Of a stretch of 64,000 nt of DNA, positions 28,039-39,606 are shown piece by piece (positions within the stretch are counted from its first letter, which is position 1; the number at the start of each line of letters is the position of its first letter). The stretch lies in NCBI GenBank assembly GCA_903919315.1, contig CAIXHP010000032.1, forward strand, positions 96,899 through 160,898, written 5' to 3'. The notes beneath the pieces are model-generated. The model did no database searches. It saw only the letters and a list, made by a program, of their open reading frames with translations, and was not told where the DNA came from. The position numbers and the translations under genes were made by a program. Source of the stretch: an uncultured Pseudomonadota bacterium. Lineage in GTDB: Bacteria; Pseudomonadota; Alphaproteobacteria; UBA9219.

Positions 28039-29926
28039 GGTTTTCTCCCGGCTCCGGCAACACTTCGTACAGAAGATAGTTGCCGGGCTGGGGTAAATCG
28101 ACGCGCCGGAGCCACGCAGCCCCTTCGCCGTCCGCCAAGCGCCGGATCAAGCCGTCATCGTCCGCTGCGTCAGCGCCGCCTTCACCCGCCTCCATGCGCC
28201 CAAACAGGCGATAGACCTCCGGCACCGAACGGCACACCAGAACCAGATCAACCCGATGCCGCCGCGCGATTTGCGCGGCTTCGGCGGAATCGTGCGTAGA
28301 AAAAAACCGCATCGAATCCAGATTGCCCGCCGCGTTGTTGTACGGCGCGGCAACGACCGCATGCCGCGTCTTGTAAAGAAGATACGCCCCGTCGTTCATC
28401 ATATTCATAATCAAGCGCGGCGGCCCCTCCGCCAAGGCAGAGCCGTTGAGATAAGAGTCCAGAACGCTGGGATCGCAGGAGGCTGAACGGGACTGCACCG
28501 GAAACAAAACCAAGCCCTTGTAACCCAGCGTTCCATCGAGCAAAGCCGGAAACAACAACGCGGGCAACGGCCCCACCAACAGGACAAGCCCCACCCGCGC
28601 CCAAACCCGTTCACGCCCCGGAAACACGGACGGAATCCACCCCCAACCGCGCCACAACAAAGCCGTCAAAGGCACGATGCTGAACAGGCAGGCATAATAC
28701 ATATACCGCCCCTGATAAAACGCCGCCAACGCCAGCGCCGCCAGATTCAAAACCGCGACCGGCCACCACAGCCAGCGCCCATCCGCCCTCTGCCGCACAG
28801 CAAAGCCAACCGCCGCCGCCAGCCCCAACAGCGGCAACAGCATATGCAAGACGGCCAGAAGCGGCGACGGCCCCAGCCGCAGAAACGGCTTGGCTTCATG
28901 GATGAAGTGGAAGTAAAGCGCCGTAAGATCCTTATCCATCGCGCCATACGGCCCCACGACAAGATCGGGAAAACGCGCCAGAAATACCGCGCCCAACACC
29001 GCCGCCAAACCGCACCCGACCCCATAACGCAACCGGCCAGAGCCGAACCGCGAAGCCACGGCCACCCCGGCGCAACACACCGCCACGCTGCCCGCCAACA
29101 CGACATAGATGATGGAATAAGCCAACGGATCGGCCTCGAACCACCCCGAAGGCGGCCTGAACGACGCAAGAAACACAGCGCCAAAGCCATAGAACGATGC
29201 GCCAAAAACCACCCCCGATCGCGCCGCAACCCGTCCCTTCGCCATCATCCACACGCCAACCCATGCCGAAAGCAGCAGCGCCCACGGCAAAGTCTCCAAC
29301 GCCACAGTCAACCCCAGCGCCAGACAAAACCCTGCGCCCGCCGCCGCCTTCGTGGATTCAGGCGCTATCATCAACCGCGCCACGCCCATAAAGGCCATGG
29401 CGACAATCAGCGCCGCCAGCCCATGATGATCCACGCGCCCCGGCGAAAATTGAAACATCAGTTGCGGACAGAACAACGCGACAAACGCCGCCGCCCCCGT
29501 CCATTCTTGTGACACAAAGCTCCGCGCCAAACCGCGCAACACGGCCAAAAAACCCGCAAAGAGCATCAACGGCCACACCGCCGCCGTGATCGTCGAAGCC
29601 GCGATCCAATCCATCCCGGCCGCATGCAAAGCCAGAATCATCGCCGCCAAGGGCACTTCGGCCACGCGCGCAAAATGAATGAACGCGCCGTCCGGCGGAT
29701 TGAGCCTGTGCTGCGCCAGATCGAACCAACCCTGCCCCTTGATCCAGTCCAGCACATGCGCCAGCCGCATATAGTCGTCGGAGTCGGTCAACGCGCCGCG
29801 CAAAATCGGGCTGTCTGGATCAACAAGGAAACACCCCGCGAAATACGCCCACACGATAACCGCCAACCCGGAAAAGGGCGGACGGAACGGTGCCGCGAGC
29901 GCGGCGAGAAACCGAGATGCTGTCAT
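28019..29926 (-). CDS. Polytopic membrane protein, GT-C/STT3-like
   Basis: N-terminal [47 protein letters not shown] with many TM segments. Confidence 0.65.
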   Translation of the reverse strand: MTASRFLAALAAPFRPPFSGLAVIVWAYFAGCFLVDPDSPILRGALTDSDDYMRLAHVLDWIKGQGWFDLAQHRLNPPDGAFIHFARVAEVPLAAMILALHAAGMDWIAASTITAAVWPLMLFAGFLAVLRGLARSFVSQEWTGAAAFVALFCPQLMFQFSPGRVDHHGLAALIVAMAFMGVARLMIAPESTKAAAGAGFCLALGLTVALETLPWALLLSAWVGVWMMAKGRVAARSGVVFGASFYGFGAVFLASFRPPSGWFEADPLAYSIIYVVLAGSVAVCCAGVAVASRFGSGRLRYGVGCGLAAVLGAVFLARFPDLVVGPYGAMDKDLTALYFHFIHEAKPFLRLGPSPLLAVLHMLLPLLGLAAAVGFAVRQRADGRWLWWPVAVLNLAALALAAFYQGRYMYYACLFSIVPLTALLWRGWGWIPSVFPGRERVWARVGLVLLVGPLPALLFPALLDGTLGYKGLVLFPVQSRSASCDPSVLDSYLNGSALAEGPPRLIMNMMNDGAYLLYKTRHAVVAAPYNNAAGNLDSMRFFSTHDSAEAAQIARRHRVDLVLVCRSVPEVYRLFGRMEAGEGGADAADDDGLIRRLADGEGAAWLRRVDLPQPGNYLLYEVLPEPGENLSAMPP

Positions 29927-30068
29927 AAAAAAGCGGCCACGCGCGCCAGAGCCAAGGAACACCGCTCAAAAATAGCATTCCTCTCCCGCCAGCGGAAGCC
30001 AATTGCGGAAAATCCAGCGACAAGGCAAACTGCGCCCGCCTCGCTCTTCACCAGAACCCGTGTGTGCC

Positions 30069-31742
30069 ATGACCGCTTTCCCCGACGATATGACCATAGC
30101 CCGTCAAGCCGTCCTGTCGCCCATCGAAGCCATCGGTACCAAAATCGACCTGCCGCCCGAAGCGCTCTACCGCTATGGCCCCTACAAAGCCAAGCTCGAT
30201 CTGGCCGCGATCAACGGGCTAAGCCAAGCCGCAAACGCCAAGCTGATCCTCGTTACCGCCATCAGCCCCACGCCCGCAGGCGAAGGCAAGACCACGACCA
30301 CCATCGGCCTCGGCGACGCGCTGGCGCGGCAGGGGCGCAAAACGCTCGTGTGCCTGCGCGAACCGTCGCTCGGTCCCTGCTTTGGCATGAAGGGCGGCGC
30401 AACCGGCGGCGGCCACGCCCAAGTCGCCCCCATGGACGAAATCAACCTCCACTTCACCGGCGATTTCCACGCCATCACCGCCGCCAACAATCTGCTGGCG
30501 GCGCTGGTGGATAACCACATCTATTGGGGCAACGCGCTGGGGATCGACCCCGCCAAGGTTTCGTTGCGGCGTTGCATGGACATGAACGACCGCGCGTTGC
30601 GGCAAATCGTCGTAGGCCTCGGCAACAACGGCCAGACGCGCGAAGACGGCTTCGCCATCACCGTCGCCTCGGAAGTCATGGCGATCTTCTGCCTCGCCCG
30701 CTCGCTGAGCGACCTTGAGGAACGGCTGGGACGCATCGTCATCGGCCAGAGCTTCGACAAAAAGCCCATCACCGCGAAAGACCTGCAAGCCGCGCCCGCC
30801 ATGACCGCCCTGCTGCGCGACGCGTTCCAACCCAATCTGGTTCAAACGCTGGAAGGCACCCCCACGCTCGTGCACGGCGGCCCCTTCGCCAACATCGCGC
30901 ACGGCTGCAATTCGGTGATGGCGACGCAAACGGCGCTCAAACTCGCGGACTATGTGGTGACCGAAGCGGGCTTCGGCGCGGATCTCGGCGCGGAGAAGTT
31001 CTTCAACATCAAGTGCCGTCAGGCAAGCTTGCGTCCCGCCGCCGCCGTCGTGGTGGCGACCGTGCGCGCCCTGAAAATGCATGGCGGCGTAGCCAAAAAA
31101 GACCTGAGCGTTGAAAACACCGCCGCCGTGACGGCAGGCCTCGGCAACCTGCTGCGCCACATCGAAAACATGCAGAAATTCGGCGTTCCCGTCGCCGTGG
31201 CGATCAACCACTTCACCGCCGACACCGCCGCCGAAACCGACATCGTCCGCAGCGCCTGCGAACGCATCGGCATCACCGCGCACGTCTGCCGCCACTGGGC
31301 CGAAGGCGGCAAAGGCGCGCTGGAACTGGCCGGAACCGTGGCCGCGCTGGCGGAAAGCGGCATCGCCGACTTCAGGCCGCTGTATCCCGACGCGCTGCCG
31401 CTGGTCGAAAAAATCCGCGCCGTGGCCTGTGAAATCTACCGCGCCAACGCCATCGACATCGCCCCCGCCGCTCTGCGCAAGCTGGAGCGTTATGAAGCCG
31501 AAGGCTTTGGCGCGTTACCGGTTTGCATGGCCAAGACGCAATACAGCTTTTCGACCGATCCCGACCGGCGCGGCGCGCCTGAAGGCCACATCGTGCCCGT
31601 GCGCGACGTGCAGCTTTCGGCCGGAGCCGGTTTCGTCGTCGCGCTCTGCGGCGACATCATGACCATGCCCGGCCTGCCGCGCGATCCTGCGGCGCACCGC
31701 ATTCGCGTCAACGAGGCCGGGTTGATCGAAGGGCTGTTCTAA
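30069..31742 (+). CDS. fhs: Formate--tetrahydrofolate ligase
   Basis: [87 protein letters not shown]. Confidence 0.97.
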   Translation: MTAFPDDMTIARQAVLSPIEAIGTKIDLPPEALYRYGPYKAKLDLAAINGLSQAANAKLILVTAISPTPAGEGKTTTTIGLGDALARQGRKTLVCLREPSLGPCFGMKGGATGGGHAQVAPMDEINLHFTGDFHAITAANNLLAALVDNHIYWGNALGIDPAKVSLRRCMDMNDRALRQIVVGLGNNGQTREDGFAITVASEVMAIFCLARSLSDLEERLGRIVIGQSFDKKPITAKDLQAAPAMTALLRDAFQPNLVQTLEGTPTLVHGGPFANIAHGCNSVMATQTALKLADYVVTEAGFGADLGAEKFFNIKCRQASLRPAAAVVVATVRALKMHGGVAKKDLSVENTAAVTAGLGNLLRHIENMQKFGVPVAVAINHFTADTAAETDIVRSACERIGITAHVCRHWAEGGKGALELAGTVAALAESGIADFRPLYPDALPLVEKIRAVACEIYRANAIDIAPAALRKLERYEAEGFGALPVCMAKTQYSFSTDPDRRGAPEGHIVPVRDVQLSAGAGFVVALCGDIMTMPGLPRDPAAHRIRVNEAGLIEGLF

Positions 31743-31762
31743 GCCCTTCTCTCACAGTCACA

Positions 31763-34027
31763 TTACCGCGCCTGATACGCCGCCAGCACCGCCGACGTGA
31801 CGATGTCGGAAACGGTCGAGCTGATACGCAAGATCTGCACCGGCTTGTCAAAACCGTCCATGATCGGACCGATCATATTCACGCCGCCGATGTTCTCCAA
31901 CAGCTTGGCCGCGATGTGCGCCGCCTGCAAGTTGGGCATGACGAGAATGTTGGCCGGGCCGGTCAGACGGCAGAACGGGTAAAGCCGCTTCATCAACGGG
32001 TAATTGAGCGCGATGTCCACCGACATCTCGCCGTCATACTCGAACTTCACGCCGCGCTGATCCAAGACCTTGACGGCGGCGCGAATGCGTTCGGCATGAT
32101 CGCGCTGAGGTTGGCCAAAACTGGCGAAGGACAGCATCGCCACGCGCGGCTCATGTCCCAAACGCTGCGCCCACTCCGCCGCGCGAATAGCGATGTCCGC
32201 CATACGCTCCGGCGACGGAGTCACATTCACCGCCGTATCGGCCAGAAACACCGTGTGATCCTGCGCGATGCCGATCGACAAGCCGAACGCGCCGGAGGGC
32301 GCCGAAACATCGATCACATGCCGCACATCGTCATAGTTGACGATAAAGTTGCGCGTCAGTCCCGTGACCATGGCATCAGCATCGCCCGTCGCCACCATAC
32401 TGGCCGCAAAGACGTTGCGGTTCTGGTTGATCATGCGTTGGCAATCGCGCTGCATATAGCCTTGGCGATGCAAACGTTGATACAGGTTATCGCTATACTT
32501 GGCGCTGTGGGTCGAAATCTTGGCGTTTTGAATCTCGATCTCGACTTCCTCCGGCAAGGCCAGAGCCGCGATCTGATCCCGAATGACATCGTCGCGCCCC
32601 ACCAGAATGGGTGTGCCGAGGCCCGCCGCCTTGAACTGAATCGCGGCGCGGATGATCCGCTCGTCCTCGCCTTCCGCAAACACGACGCGGCTCGGTTTGT
32701 TCCGTGCCTGTTCAAAGATCAGCTCGAGGCTGTCCGCTGTCGGATCGAGGCGCGCGCGCAGCTCGCGCCGGTAAGCGTCGAGATCCTTGATCGGACGCCG
32801 CGCCACGCCGGTGCGCATAGCCGCCTCGGCCACCGCGACGGGAACGCGGGTGATGAGGCGCGAGTCGAACGGCACCGGAATGATATAGTCCCGCCCATAG
32901 CGCAAACGACGGCCGCCATAGGCCGCCGCGACTTCGTCCGGCACGTCTTCGCGCGCCAACTCAGCCAGAGCCTTGACCGCCGCCAACTTCATCTCGTCAT
33001 TGATGGTGGAAGCCCGCGCATCCAAAGCGCCACGGAAAATATAGGGAAAACCCAAAACATTGTTGACCTGATTCGGATAATCGGAACGCCCGGTAGCGAC
33101 AATCGCATCCTCACGAACGCGATGGACTTCTTCCGGCGTAATTTCAGGATCAGGGTTGGCCATGGCGAAAATGATCGGCTTCTTGGCCATCGACTTGACC
33201 ATCTCGGCCGTCACGCAGCCCTTGGCAGACAGACCAACAAAGACGTCCGCGCCTTTGATGGCGTCGGCAAGCGTGCGCGCCTTGGTCTCGATGGCGAAAC
33301 CTGATTTCCACTGGTTCATGCCCTCGGCGCGGCCCTTGTAGATTACGCCCTTTTGATCGCACATCGTGATGTTTTGAGGCGGCAGACCCATGGCTTTGAA
33401 CAACTCCGCGCAAGCGATAGCCGCCGCGCCCGCGCCGTTCACGACCATGCGGGTCTTCTTGATATCGCGCCCCGTCAGATGGAGAGCGTTGAACAACCCC
33501 GCCGAAGCGATAATGGCCGTGCCGTGCTGGTCGTCGTGGAAAACAGGAATGTCCATGATCTCGCGCAGACGCTGCTCGATGATAAAGCACTCCGGAGCCT
33601 TGATGTCTTCCAGATTGATGCCGCCGAACGACGGGCCGAGGAAACGGACGCAATTGACGAACTCTTCGACATCTTCGGTTGAAACCTCAATGTCGATCCC
33701 ATCCACGTCGGCGAAACGCTTGAACAGCACCGCCTTGCCTTCCATGACCGGCTTGGAGGCCAACGCCCCCAGATTGCCGAGTCCCAGAACAGCCGTGCCG
33801 TTGGAAATGATCGCCACCATATTGCCCCGCGCCGTGTAGTCATAGACCGCGTCGGGGTTCTTATGAATCCGCAAACAAGGCGCGGCCACGCCCGGCGAAT
33901 ACGCCAACGACAAATCGCGAGCGGTCGTCAGGGGCTTGGTGGGCGAGATCTGCAGCTTGCCGGGACGGCCCTGCGCGTGGAGCGCCAAAGCTTCTTCGTC
34001 CGTCACGCGACCTTGGGTATCAGTCAT
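31763..34027 (-). CDS. maeB: NADP-dependent malic enzyme with phosphotransacetylase-like domain
   Basis: SLAYSPGVAAPC, GINLEDIKAPECF, HDDQHGTAIIASAGL, VVNGAGAAAIACAEL; C-terminal PTA-like domain. Confidence 0.96.
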   Translation of the reverse strand: MTDTQGRVTDEEALALHAQGRPGKLQISPTKPLTTARDLSLAYSPGVAAPCLRIHKNPDAVYDYTARGNMVAIISNGTAVLGLGNLGALASKPVMEGKAVLFKRFADVDGIDIEVSTEDVEEFVNCVRFLGPSFGGINLEDIKAPECFIIEQRLREIMDIPVFHDDQHGTAIIASAGLFNALHLTGRDIKKTRMVVNGAGAAAIACAELFKAMGLPPQNITMCDQKGVIYKGRAEGMNQWKSGFAIETKARTLADAIKGADVFVGLSAKGCVTAEMVKSMAKKPIIFAMANPDPEITPEEVHRVREDAIVATGRSDYPNQVNNVLGFPYIFRGALDARASTINDEMKLAAVKALAELAREDVPDEVAAAYGGRRLRYGRDYIIPVPFDSRLITRVPVAVAEAAMRTGVARRPIKDLDAYRRELRARLDPTADSLELIFEQARNKPSRVVFAEGEDERIIRAAIQFKAAGLGTPILVGRDDVIRDQIAALALPEEVEIEIQNAKISTHSAKYSDNLYQRLHRQGYMQRDCQRMINQNRNVFAASMVATGDADAMVTGLTRNFIVNYDDVRHVIDVSAPSGAFGLSIGIAQDHTVFLADTAVNVTPSPERMADIAIRAAEWAQRLGHEPRVAMLSFASFGQPQRDHAERIRAAVKVLDQRGVKFEYDGEMSVDIALNYPLMKRLYPFCRLTGPANILVMPNLQAAHIAAKLLENIGGVNMIGPIMDGFDKPVQILRISSTVSDIVTSAVLAAYQAR

Positions 34028-34212
34028 GATTTCTCCATAAATTCCATGATTTTTCATATGTTTTCGAGTCAAACCCCGGAAACGACGGCGCATATTAGCG
34101 AGATTTTAGCGAGTTAACCATAGACTCTATCATGGATTAAAAAATCTTAATCCATTGGTCATCTCGCCGTTTCGAATCTGATTCGTTCACCGAACGCACC
34201 CGCAGGATTGTC

Positions 34213-36954
34213 TTGTCACACCGCGACGACATCGGCATCTCCCCCACGCCCCGGCGCCAAGCGACGGATGGCGGCTGGGCTTTCGCGGTCGGCGCGTTGC
34301 TCGCGTTCGTCGTCCTCCTGCTCGCCCCCGCATGGGCCAGCGCCGCCGATCTGATCGACGCCCCGACCGTGACCAAGACCGCAACGGCGCTCCTCGCGCC
34401 GTCGGTCGATGAGACCCGGAATCTCATCTTTGGCCTGTTCATCGGCGTCATGCTGACGGCCTCGCTCTATCTGTTCTTCATTTGGATCATTCTGCATGAT
34501 CGCGGCCAAGTGTTCCTGATGCTGTTTCTGGTCTGCCTGACCGTCAACATGATCAGCGCCAACGACAATCTGATGAGCCAACTCGGATTCCAAAGCCAGG
34601 CCATGATCAGCCTGTTGCGAATCTACAGCTTAATCTTGTCCTACATTCTCAGCATTTTCTTCACTTACTATTTTCTCGAAATCGACGCGCACTTTCCGGG
34701 TTTGCGCACGCCGTTGTTCTTGTTGGCAGGACTGTTGCTGCTGCTGTTGCTCTACGCCGTCTTTGACCAGCGCCCCGTGCGCTTTGCCCTGCCCACGCTG
34801 GGCACACTGGCCATCGCGGGCGTTCTGGCGACCAGTCTCGGCACGCTGCGAAACCGCGTCAGCGGCAGCATGACCCACATCATCGCCTTCAGCTTCTTTC
34901 TGCTCGGCGGTTTGGTGGAGCCTCTCTACGACCTCGGCTACATCGTGGACATCGAACAAGGCAAGACTTTCGCCAACGCCGCCTTCTCGCTCGCCGCCGT
35001 TCTGTTCGCCATCGTCATCGCCGGTCAGTTCGCCACGCGCCAAGAAGAAAAAGAACGCGCGTTGGAAGTCAGCAACGAGCGCTTCGCGCTGGCGGCGCGC
35101 GGATCGAACGAAGGCCTGTTCGACTGGAACCTCGCGACAAACGAAGTGTTCTTCTCGGAACAATTCAAAAAACTTTTAGGCGCACCCATCGAACACAACC
35201 GCAAAGGACTAAAAACATGGGTGCGCCTGATCGCGCCTGCGGATCGCGTCACCGTCTTTCGCGCCCTGCACGGCTTCCGCGAGCATCGGCAAGCCACGAC
35301 CATCAATTTCGAATACCGCATCCGGCGATCCGACGGCAGTTGGCGCTGGCTGCACACCAAAGCGGTGGCGACGCGCAATCCCTTTAACAATCAGGTCGTG
35401 CGGTTCGTCGGCTCCATCGGCGACATCACCGCGCGCAAGCGCGGCGAGGCGGAGCTGAGGGCCAGCGAAACGCGTTTCCGCAGCATCACCGAAGCCCACC
35501 CGGTGCCGGTTCTGATCGTCCCGCTGCAAGACGGCCCGCTGCTTTACGCCAGTCCCGGCGCGGAAACCCTGCTGGGCATGCCGCACGGTACGCTTCTCAG
35601 CCACAAACTGAATCGCTTCCTCACCAAGGCGGCCGAACGCAAAGAGCTGGTCGCCTCGATGAACGCCGGTCACGAAGTCAACCTGCGCGAAGTCGCCATC
35701 ACACAGGGCGACGGAAACTCCTTGATCGTCGCCCTGTCGGCGCGTCGCATCAATTACCAGAATCAAGCGGCGATGGTGATCGGCCTGTACGACCTGACCG
35801 AACGCAAACGCGCCGAAGAGCAAATCGCCAAGCAACAGGAAGCCCTGCAACAAAGCGAAAAGATGGCCGCGCTGGGCGGTCTGCTCGCGGGTGTCGCGCA
35901 CGAGCTGAACAACCCGCTGTCCGTCGTCGTGGGCCAAGCCACCCTGCTGATCGAAAGCTCGCAGGAAGCCAAGGTCACGACCCGCGCCGAAAAGATATTC
36001 AAGGCGGCGGATCGCTGCTCGCGCATCGTCAAAAGCTTTCTCGCCCTCGCCCGCCGCAAACCGCCGGAGCGCAAGCCGATCGACCTCAACGCGACCATCA
36101 ACGCCGCGCTGGAACTGCTGAACTATCAGTTCCGCAACGAAAACGTCGATGTCACGCTGGATCTCGCTCCGAATCTGCCCTCGATCAACGGCGACGGCGA
36201 CCAGATGACGCAAGTCTTCACCAACCTCGCGCTCAACGCCGCTCAAGCCATGCACGACTGGACCGGCGCGCGCCACCTGACCATCCGCACGGAAACGCAA
36301 GGCGACAAAGTGATGGTCATAGTCCGCGACACGGGGCCGGGCATCGCTCCCGCGATCAAGCCGCGCGTGTTCGAACCCTTCTTCACGACCAAGAGCGGCG
36401 CGGGCGGCACAGGTGTCGGGCTGGCGTTGTGCCTCAACATCATCGAAACGCACGGCGGCCAATTGCAGCTTGAAGACACCCCCGGCGGTGGCGCGACATT
36501 CCTTGTCACCCTGCCGACCGTGACCGCCGGAAGCGCCGCCTCAAGCGACGAGGCCGCGCCGCCGGTCGCGTTGCCGTCCGCCCTGAACATCCTGTTGGTG
36601 GACGACGAGGTGGAACTGGCGCAGACTCTGGCCGATCTTCTGGAACCCGACGGCCACCGCATCGCCATCGCCGCCAACGGCGCTATCGCCTTGGACAAGC
36701 TCAGAAAAGACAACTACGACGTGATCGTCAGCGACTTGCGAATGCCCGTGCTGGACGGTCCGGGGCTTTACGCCGAATTGACCAAAACCATGCCGCATTA
36801 CGTCAAACGGATCCTCTATGTGACCGGCGACACGCTCTCGCCGCACGTTCAATCCTTCCTCAGCGGAACGCCCGTGCCGGTGATCGAAAAACCCTATCGT
36901 CTGGCCGATGTCCGCCGCGCCATCGGCGAACTGTTGAACAAACCCGCCCAATAG
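34213..36954 (+). CDS. Hybrid sensor histidine kinase / response regulator (7TM + PAS + HATPase + REC)
   Basis: 7TM N-terminus; GGLLAGVAHELNNPLSVVVGQA (H box); VFEPFFTTKSGAGGTGVGLALC; ILLVDDEVELAQTLADLLEPDGH (REC). Confidence 0.93.
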   Translation: MSHRDDIGISPTPRRQATDGGWAFAVGALLAFVVLLLAPAWASAADLIDAPTVTKTATALLAPSVDETRNLIFGLFIGVMLTASLYLFFIWIILHDRGQVFLMLFLVCLTVNMISANDNLMSQLGFQSQAMISLLRIYSLILSYILSIFFTYYFLEIDAHFPGLRTPLFLLAGLLLLLLLYAVFDQRPVRFALPTLGTLAIAGVLATSLGTLRNRVSGSMTHIIAFSFFLLGGLVEPLYDLGYIVDIEQGKTFANAAFSLAAVLFAIVIAGQFATRQEEKERALEVSNERFALAARGSNEGLFDWNLATNEVFFSEQFKKLLGAPIEHNRKGLKTWVRLIAPADRVTVFRALHGFREHRQATTINFEYRIRRSDGSWRWLHTKAVATRNPFNNQVVRFVGSIGDITARKRGEAELRASETRFRSITEAHPVPVLIVPLQDGPLLYASPGAETLLGMPHGTLLSHKLNRFLTKAAERKELVASMNAGHEVNLREVAITQGDGNSLIVALSARRINYQNQAAMVIGLYDLTERKRAEEQIAKQQEALQQSEKMAALGGLLAGVAHELNNPLSVVVGQATLLIESSQEAKVTTRAEKIFKAADRCSRIVKSFLALARRKPPERKPIDLNATINAALELLNYQFRNENVDVTLDLAPNLPSINGDGDQMTQVFTNLALNAAQAMHDWTGARHLTIRTETQGDKVMVIVRDTGPGIAPAIKPRVFEPFFTTKSGAGGTGVGLALCLNIIETHGGQLQLEDTPGGGATFLVTLPTVTAGSAASSDEAAPPVALPSALNILLVDDEVELAQTLADLLEPDGHRIAIAANGAIALDKLRKDNYDVIVSDLRMPVLDGPGLYAELTKTMPHYVKRILYVTGDTLSPHVQSFLSGTPVPVIEKPYRLADVRRAIGELLNKPAQ

Positions 36955-37012
36955 AGCAACATGGGCCACAGTCGAATCGACTCCGCCCTGCCCGCCGTCT
37001 GAGGAATATTCC

Positions 37013-38164
37013 ATGCGCCTTCTGGTTATCGACGACGAAGAAGACATCTGCGACACGATCGCGGAAATCGCTGCCGCGCGCGGATTCGAAGTGGCGACGA
37101 TCAACGACCCCGCTGCCGTCGCCGCAAAGCTGGAGCAATTCCCCCCCGACATTATCATCATGGATCTGATGATGCCGGGCATCGACGGCGTGGAACTGCT
37201 GCGCCTGATGGTCGACAAGGTGAAAAACGCCAAAATATGCCTGATGAGCGGCAGCGACACGCGCGTGCTGAACAGCGCCCGCCGCCTCGGCAGCGCCCAC
37301 GGACTCGATGTCGTCGCCGCGATGGAAAAGCCCATCGACATCGCCGTACTGCGTGCCACGCTCGACGATCTGGCGGGCAAGGGCAAAACCATCGAAAGCA
37401 CCGACATCGCCCACGCTCTCGCGCTGGGACAAATGGTTCTCCATTACCAGCCGGTGATCGAAATCGCGACCCGCCGCGTCAAGGGCGCGGAAGCCCTGAT
37501 CCGTTGGGCGCATCCCGTGCGCGGCATCTTGCCGCCCGCCGATTTTCTGGATCAGCTCGTCGCCGAAGGCCTGATGCAACCGCTGACCGAGCACGTCATC
37601 AACACCGCCGTGCAGCAAGCCGCAAAGTGGCATCAGGCGGGCGAAGAGCTAACCGTGGCGATGAACGTCACCGCCTCGTCGCTGCTTGAACTTAATCTCC
37701 CCGACCGACTGATTGATCTGTGCAAACAGCACGAAGTACCGCCCGAACGCATCATTCTGGAAGTCACCGAAAACGAGGCTATGCTCGACGTGACGCGCAC
37801 GATGGATGTCCTGCTGCGCATGCGCATTCGCAACGTCGGCGTCTCGATCGACGATTTCGGCACCGGCCACTCCTCGTTGCGCGAGTTGCAACGCATGCCC
37901 TTCAGCGAAATGAAGATTGACAAAAGCTTCGTCGTCGACATGGCAACCAACAAGGACTGCCTCGTCATCGTCAATTCGATCATCGACCTCGGCCATAACC
38001 TCGGCCTCAAAGTGATCGCCGAAGGCGTGGAGGACGTGCGTATATGGCGCATGCTGACCGAAAAACGCTGCGATTTCGCGCAGGGCTTCTACATGGCCAA
38101 AGCCATGCCGCCCGACGAATTCGACCGCTGGCTGACCAGCTGGCGCGAGATGACGCCGGAATAG
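37013..38164 (+). CDS. Response regulator with EAL c-di-GMP phosphodiesterase domain
   Basis: MRLLVIDDEEDICDTIAEIA; HYQPVIEIATRRVKGAEALIRWAHP; IDDFGTGHSSLRELQRMPFSEMKIDKSFV. Confidence 0.94.
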   Translation: MRLLVIDDEEDICDTIAEIAAARGFEVATINDPAAVAAKLEQFPPDIIIMDLMMPGIDGVELLRLMVDKVKNAKICLMSGSDTRVLNSARRLGSAHGLDVVAAMEKPIDIAVLRATLDDLAGKGKTIESTDIAHALALGQMVLHYQPVIEIATRRVKGAEALIRWAHPVRGILPPADFLDQLVAEGLMQPLTEHVINTAVQQAAKWHQAGEELTVAMNVTASSLLELNLPDRLIDLCKQHEVPPERIILEVTENEAMLDVTRTMDVLLRMRIRNVGVSIDDFGTGHSSLRELQRMPFSEMKIDKSFVVDMATNKDCLVIVNSIIDLGHNLGLKVIAEGVEDVRIWRMLTEKRCDFAQGFYMAKAMPPDEFDRWLTSWREMTPE

Positions 38165-38235
38165 CGCTCCCAGGCGCTCGACGACCGCCCCGTTCCGCGC
38201 TATCACCGTGACCTGAACTTTGAGGATTCCCTGTC

Positions 38236-39606
38236 ATGGCGCAAACGCCCTTTTCCGACCCGCAAGCCTCCGCCGCGAGCCTCGCCGACCAGTTGCAAGA
38301 CCTGATCGCCCAAGCCAAACGCGCCGGAGCGGATGCGGCGGACGCATTGCTGGTGAACGCCACGTCGTTGTCGGTCGGCTGGCGCGGCGGCAAGCTGGAA
38401 TCGCTGGAGCAAGCGGAGTCCGGCGACCTCGGCCTGCGCGTTTTGATCGGCAAGCGGCAAGCCATCGTCTCCACCACCGACCGCCGCCCCGCGACGCTGA
38501 AGGAATTGGTGGAACGCGCCGTGGCGATGGCCAAGGCCGCGCCCGAGGACGAATTCTGCGGCATCGCCGCGCCGGACGAAATCGCCACGTCCGTCCCCCA
38601 GCTCCGCCTCGCCGATGCTTTCGACGTCGATGCCCCGCGCCTGATCAACCGGGCGCGTGAAGCCGAAGAAGCCGCGCTCGCCGTCTCAGGCGTGACGCAG
38701 TGCGAAAGCACCGATGCCAGCGCAGGCCAGTACACCGTCGCGATGGCCGCCAGCAACGGCTTTGCGGGCCACTACCACCGCACCAGTTACGGCATCAGCG
38801 CCTCCGTCCTCGCGGGCGAAGGCACCAACATGGAAACCGACTACGACTACGCCGCCGCCGCGTTCCAATCCGACCTGCCCTCCGCCGCCAGCATCGGCCA
38901 ACGCGCCGGAGAACGCACGGTCAAAAGTCTCGGCGCGCGCAAAATGCTGACCTGCCAAGTCCCCGTGATCCTCGACCCGCGCGTTGCCAACGGCCTGTTG
39001 CAACATCTGGCGGGTGCTATTTCCGGCTCCAGCATCGCACGCGGCACCAGTTTTCTGAAAGATCATATGGGCGAGCGCGTGTTTTCGGACGCGATCACGA
39101 TCATCGACGATCCGTTCCGCGAGCGAGGCCTACGCTCCCGCGCCTTCGACGGCGAAGGCTTGTTGCCGTCGCGTCGCAACATCATCGACAAAGGGGTGCT
39201 GACGACGTGGCTTCTTGATCTGCGCTCAGCCCGCCAACTGGGGCTGAAAAGCACCGGCCACGCCAGCCGTGGCGCGGGCAGCCTGCCCAGCCCCTCGCCC
39301 AGCAACCTCTATCTCGAACCCGGCCCGCTCAGCCCCGCCGAGCTTATGCGGAACATTAAAGAAGGCCTCTATGTCACTGGATTAATGGGCATGGGAGTCA
39401 ACAATGTGACGGGTGACTACAGCCGCGCCGCCAAAGGCTTCTGGATCGAGAACGGCACCCTGACCTTCCCCGTGAGCGAACTCACAATCGCCAGCAACCT
39501 CAAAGACATGTTCCGCAATGTTACGGCGGCAAATGATCTGGAATTCCTCCACGGCATCGATTCGCCTACCCTGCGTCTCGAAAACATGACCGTGGCGGGC
39601 CTATAG
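38236..39606 (+). CDS. pmbA: TldD/PmbA family metalloprotease
   Basis: LRVLIGKRQAIVSTTDRR, NNVTGDYSRAAKGFWIENGTLTFPVSELTIASNL. Confidence 0.93.
   Translation: MAQTPFSDPQASAASLADQLQDLIAQAKRAGADAADALLVNATSLSVGWRGGKLESLEQAESGDLGLRVLIGKRQAIVSTTDRRPATLKELVERAVAMAKAAPEDEFCGIAAPDEIATSVPQLRLADAFDVDAPRLINRAREAEEAALAVSGVTQCESTDASAGQYTVAMAASNGFAGHYHRTSYGISASVLAGEGTNMETDYDYAAAAFQSDLPSAASIGQRAGERTVKSLGARKMLTCQVPVILDPRVANGLLQHLAGAISGSSIARGTSFLKDHMGERVFSDAITIIDDPFRERGLRSRAFDGEGLLPSRRNIIDKGVLTTWLLDLRSARQLGLKSTGHASRGAGSLPSPSPSNLYLEPGPLSPAELMRNIKEGLYVTGLMGMGVNNVTGDYSRAAKGFWIENGTLTFPVSELTIASNLKDMFRNVTAANDLEFLHGIDSPTLRLENMTVAGL

Noticed and set aside
31916-33304. 462-aa plus-strand ORF
   Set aside because: Antisense shadow of maeB.
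39601-39606. pmbA and gmhA stop codons overlap in CTATAG
   Set aside because: A neat convergent overlap but expected occasionally in compact genomes; no regulatory implication visible.
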